Under the pieces are notes generated by a model that worked only from the letters and a program-made list of their open reading frames with translations, was not told where the DNA came from and ran no database searches. From Nostocoides sp. Soil756 (GTDB lineage: Bacteria; Actinomycetota; Actinomycetes; Actinomycetales; Dermatophilaceae): a stretch of 64,000 nt of DNA. The stretch covers positions 62,001-126,000 of the forward strand of contig NZ_LMSE01000004.1 of assembly GCF_001428065.1 (NCBI RefSeq), in the 5' to 3' direction. The position numbers and the translations under genes were made by a program. Positions within the stretch are counted from its first letter, which is position 1, and each line of letters starts with the position of its first letter. Below are positions 62,655-64,000 of this stretch, in pieces.

Positions 62655-63258
62655 TCCCGCCGGTCCCGCCGGTTCCTTCGTCCACCCGCCGGTCGACGTC
62701 CCGCGCGCGCGGGCGGCGGTGCGCGAGTTCCTGATCGCCATCGGCGAGGACCCCGACCGTGACGGTCTCCTCGAGACCCCGGCCCGGGTCGCCAAGGCCG
62801 CTGTCGAGCTCTACGCCGGCCTGCGCCAGGACCCGGCCGAGGTGCTGTCGAAGACCTTCGCGATCGAGCACGAGGAGCTCGTGATCGTGCGGGACATCCC
62901 GATGTACTCGACGTGCGAGCACCACCTGCTGCCCTTCCACGGCGTGGCGCACATCGGCTACATCCCGGCCGCCGACGGCAAGGTCACCGGCCTCAGCAAG
63001 CTGGGCCGGTTGGTCGAGGTGTTCGCCCGGCGCCCCCAGGTGCAGGAGCAGATCACCACCCAGGTCGCCGACGCGCTGGTCACGCACCTCGGCGCCCAGG
63101 GCGTCATCGTGGTCGTCGAGGCCGAGCACCTGTGCATGTCGATGCGTGGTGTCCAGAAGCCGGGCTCGCGCACCATCACCTCGGCCGTGCGCGGCCAGCT
63201 GCGCGACCCGGCCACGCGGGCGGAGGCGATGGCGCTCCTGCTCGGCGGGAAGCGATGA
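62641..63258 (+). CDS. folE: GTP cyclohydrolase I
   Basis: The 205-residue enzyme makes dihydroneopterin triphosphate from GTP, the first step of folate synthesis. Zinc ligands are in [13 protein letters not shown] (Cys and His) and [16 protein letters not shown] (Cys); [20 protein letters not shown] is typical. The GTG at 62641 overlaps the ftsH end by 14 bases, with GAGGGCGG just upstream. Its stop overlaps the folP start (ATGA). Confidence 0.96.
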   Translation: MSNPDPAGPAGSFVHPPVDVPRARAAVREFLIAIGEDPDRDGLLETPARVAKAAVELYAGLRQDPAEVLSKTFAIEHEELVIVRDIPMYSTCEHHLLPFHGVAHIGYIPAADGKVTGLSKLGRLVEVFARRPQVQEQITTQVADALVTHLGAQGVIVVVEAEHLCMSMRGVQKPGSRTITSAVRGQLRDPATRAEAMALLLGGKR

Positions 63259-64000
63259 CCGGAGCCGTCGGGCTCCCCAGCGGCCGCGCCGGCCGCCCCG
63301 TCGTGATGGGCGTCGTCAACGTCACCCCGGACTCGTTCAGCGACGGGGGGGCCTGGTTCCAGCCGTCCGACGCGCTGGAGCACGGGCGGGTGCTCCGGGC
63401 GCAGGGCGCCGACGTGCTCGACGTGGGCGGGGAGTCGACCCGCCCGGGCGCCGAGCGGCCCAGCGAGGCCGAGGAGCTGCGGCGGGTGCTACCGGTCGTC
63501 GAGGCCCTGGCCGAGCTCGGCCCGGTCTCGGTCGACACCATGCGCTCCGGCGTCGCCGCCGCCGCCCTGGACGCCGGGGCCACGCTGGTCAACGACGTCT
63601 CGGGGGGCCTGGCCGACCCCGAGATGGTGCCGCTGGTCGCCGAGCGCGAGGTGCCGCTGGTCGTCATGCACTGGCGCGGACACAGCACCTCGATGCAGTC
63701 GCGCGCGGTGTACGGCGACGTCGTGGCCGACGTGCGCCGCGAGCTCGCCGAGCGGGTCGAGGCCATCGAGGCCGCCGGTGTGCCGCGGTCGCGCCTCGTC
63801 CTCGACCCGGGCTTCGGCTTCGCGAAGACCGCCGCGCACAACTGGGAGGTCCTGCGCCGCCTCGGCGAGCTGGTCGACCTCGGGCTGCCGGTGCTCGTGG
63901 GCACCTCCCGCAAGGCCTTCCTCGGCCGGGTGGGGCGCGCGGCCGGCGCCGAGCGCGCCCCCCTCGAGCGTGACGTGGCCACCGCCGTCACCACTGCCTA
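63255..64000 (+). CDS. folP: Dihydropteroate synthase, 3' end beyond window
   Basis: The target of sulfonamides; joins p-aminobenzoate to the pterin. The first 248 codons are present: [18 protein letters not shown] with the pyrophosphate-binding Asn, [36 protein letters not shown] and [19 protein letters not shown]. The frame stays open to the last base of the window. ATG 63255 overlaps the folE stop, so folate genes are coupled: ftsH, folE, folP, as in mycobacteria. Confidence 0.95.
   Translation, partial: MTGAVGLPSGRAGRPVVMGVVNVTPDSFSDGGAWFQPSDALEHGRVLRAQGADVLDVGGESTRPGAERPSEAEELRRVLPVVEALAELGPVSVDTMRSGVAAAALDAGATLVNDVSGGLADPEMVPLVAEREVPLVVMHWRGHSTSMQSRAVYGDVVADVRRELAERVEAIEAAGVPRSRLVLDPGFGFAKTAAHNWEVLRRLGELVDLGLPVLVGTSRKAFLGRVGRAAGAERAPLERDVATAVTTA

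Overview
The window is very GC-rich chromosomal DNA from an actinobacterium. GTG starts are frequent, strong AGGAGG ribosome sites alternate with many apparently leaderless starts, and stop/start overlaps of 4 bases are the rule inside operons. The order of conserved genes (marP, acs, a seven-gene tad locus beginning with ssd, a DUF1998-type helicase, bldG, hppA, topA, tmk, holB, tRNA-Thr, ppa, dacB, zinc metalloprotease, tilS, hpt, ftsH, folE, folP) matches what I recall from Mycobacterium and Streptomyces. No mycolate or sporulation genes are visible, and the overall style suggests Micrococcales, perhaps an Intrasporangiaceae-like genus. That last step is inference. No phage, insertion sequence or CRISPR array is seen.

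Layout. 1-5000: end of a MarP-like protease, a small holin-X-type membrane protein, NhaA and acetyl-CoA synthetase. 5000-20500 is an accessory stretch: phenylalanine hydroxylase, a secreted AMIN-like protein, a DUF488 protein, a NarL-type two-component system, an acetate-type symporter with its DUF485 partner, threonine dehydrogenase plus 2-amino-3-ketobutyrate CoA ligase, a LytS/LytTR two-component system translationally coupled to a second symporter, a thioesterase and a Fic-like protein with a degenerate active site. 20535-21173 has no protein gene but carries a clear 6C RNA and, before it, a promoter-plus-hairpin unit in the position where Ms1/6S-like RNA lies in relatives. 21174-25458 is the Tad pilus/secretion locus. 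25500-33000: coiled-coil membrane protein, helicase, BldG-like antagonist, proton-pumping pyrophosphatase, methyltransferase. 33017-37414: TetR regulator with a perfect operator and a heterodimeric ABC exporter. 37521-41182: a sodium:solute symporter with a small partner, a dienelactone hydrolase and a DODA-type dioxygenase. 41501-49312: topA, VOC protein, TipA-like MerR regulator, tmk-holB, secreted peptidase, tRNA-Thr.

49400-55540 is the most interesting block, an insertion between tRNA-Thr and ppa. A small winged-helix regulator is divergent from a 1315-residue protein that fuses a DabB-like (NuoL-type) membrane module to a DabA (DUF2309) zinc module. It is translationally coupled to a DUF6671-type protein with four CxxC pairs. 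The shared control region holds a perfect 36-bp palindrome lying across the promoter. This looks like a self-contained, regulated inorganic-carbon uptake operon. From 55566 to the end the conserved core resumes, finishing in a truncated folP.

How it works together: acetate handling recurs (acs, two ActP-type symporters, thioesterase, acetyl-CoA from threonine). Pyrophosphate is removed by both a soluble and a membrane enzyme. Regulation relies heavily on TANNNT -10 boxes 6-8 bases before ATG or GTG, which implies leaderless transcripts for at least a dozen regulators and enzymes.
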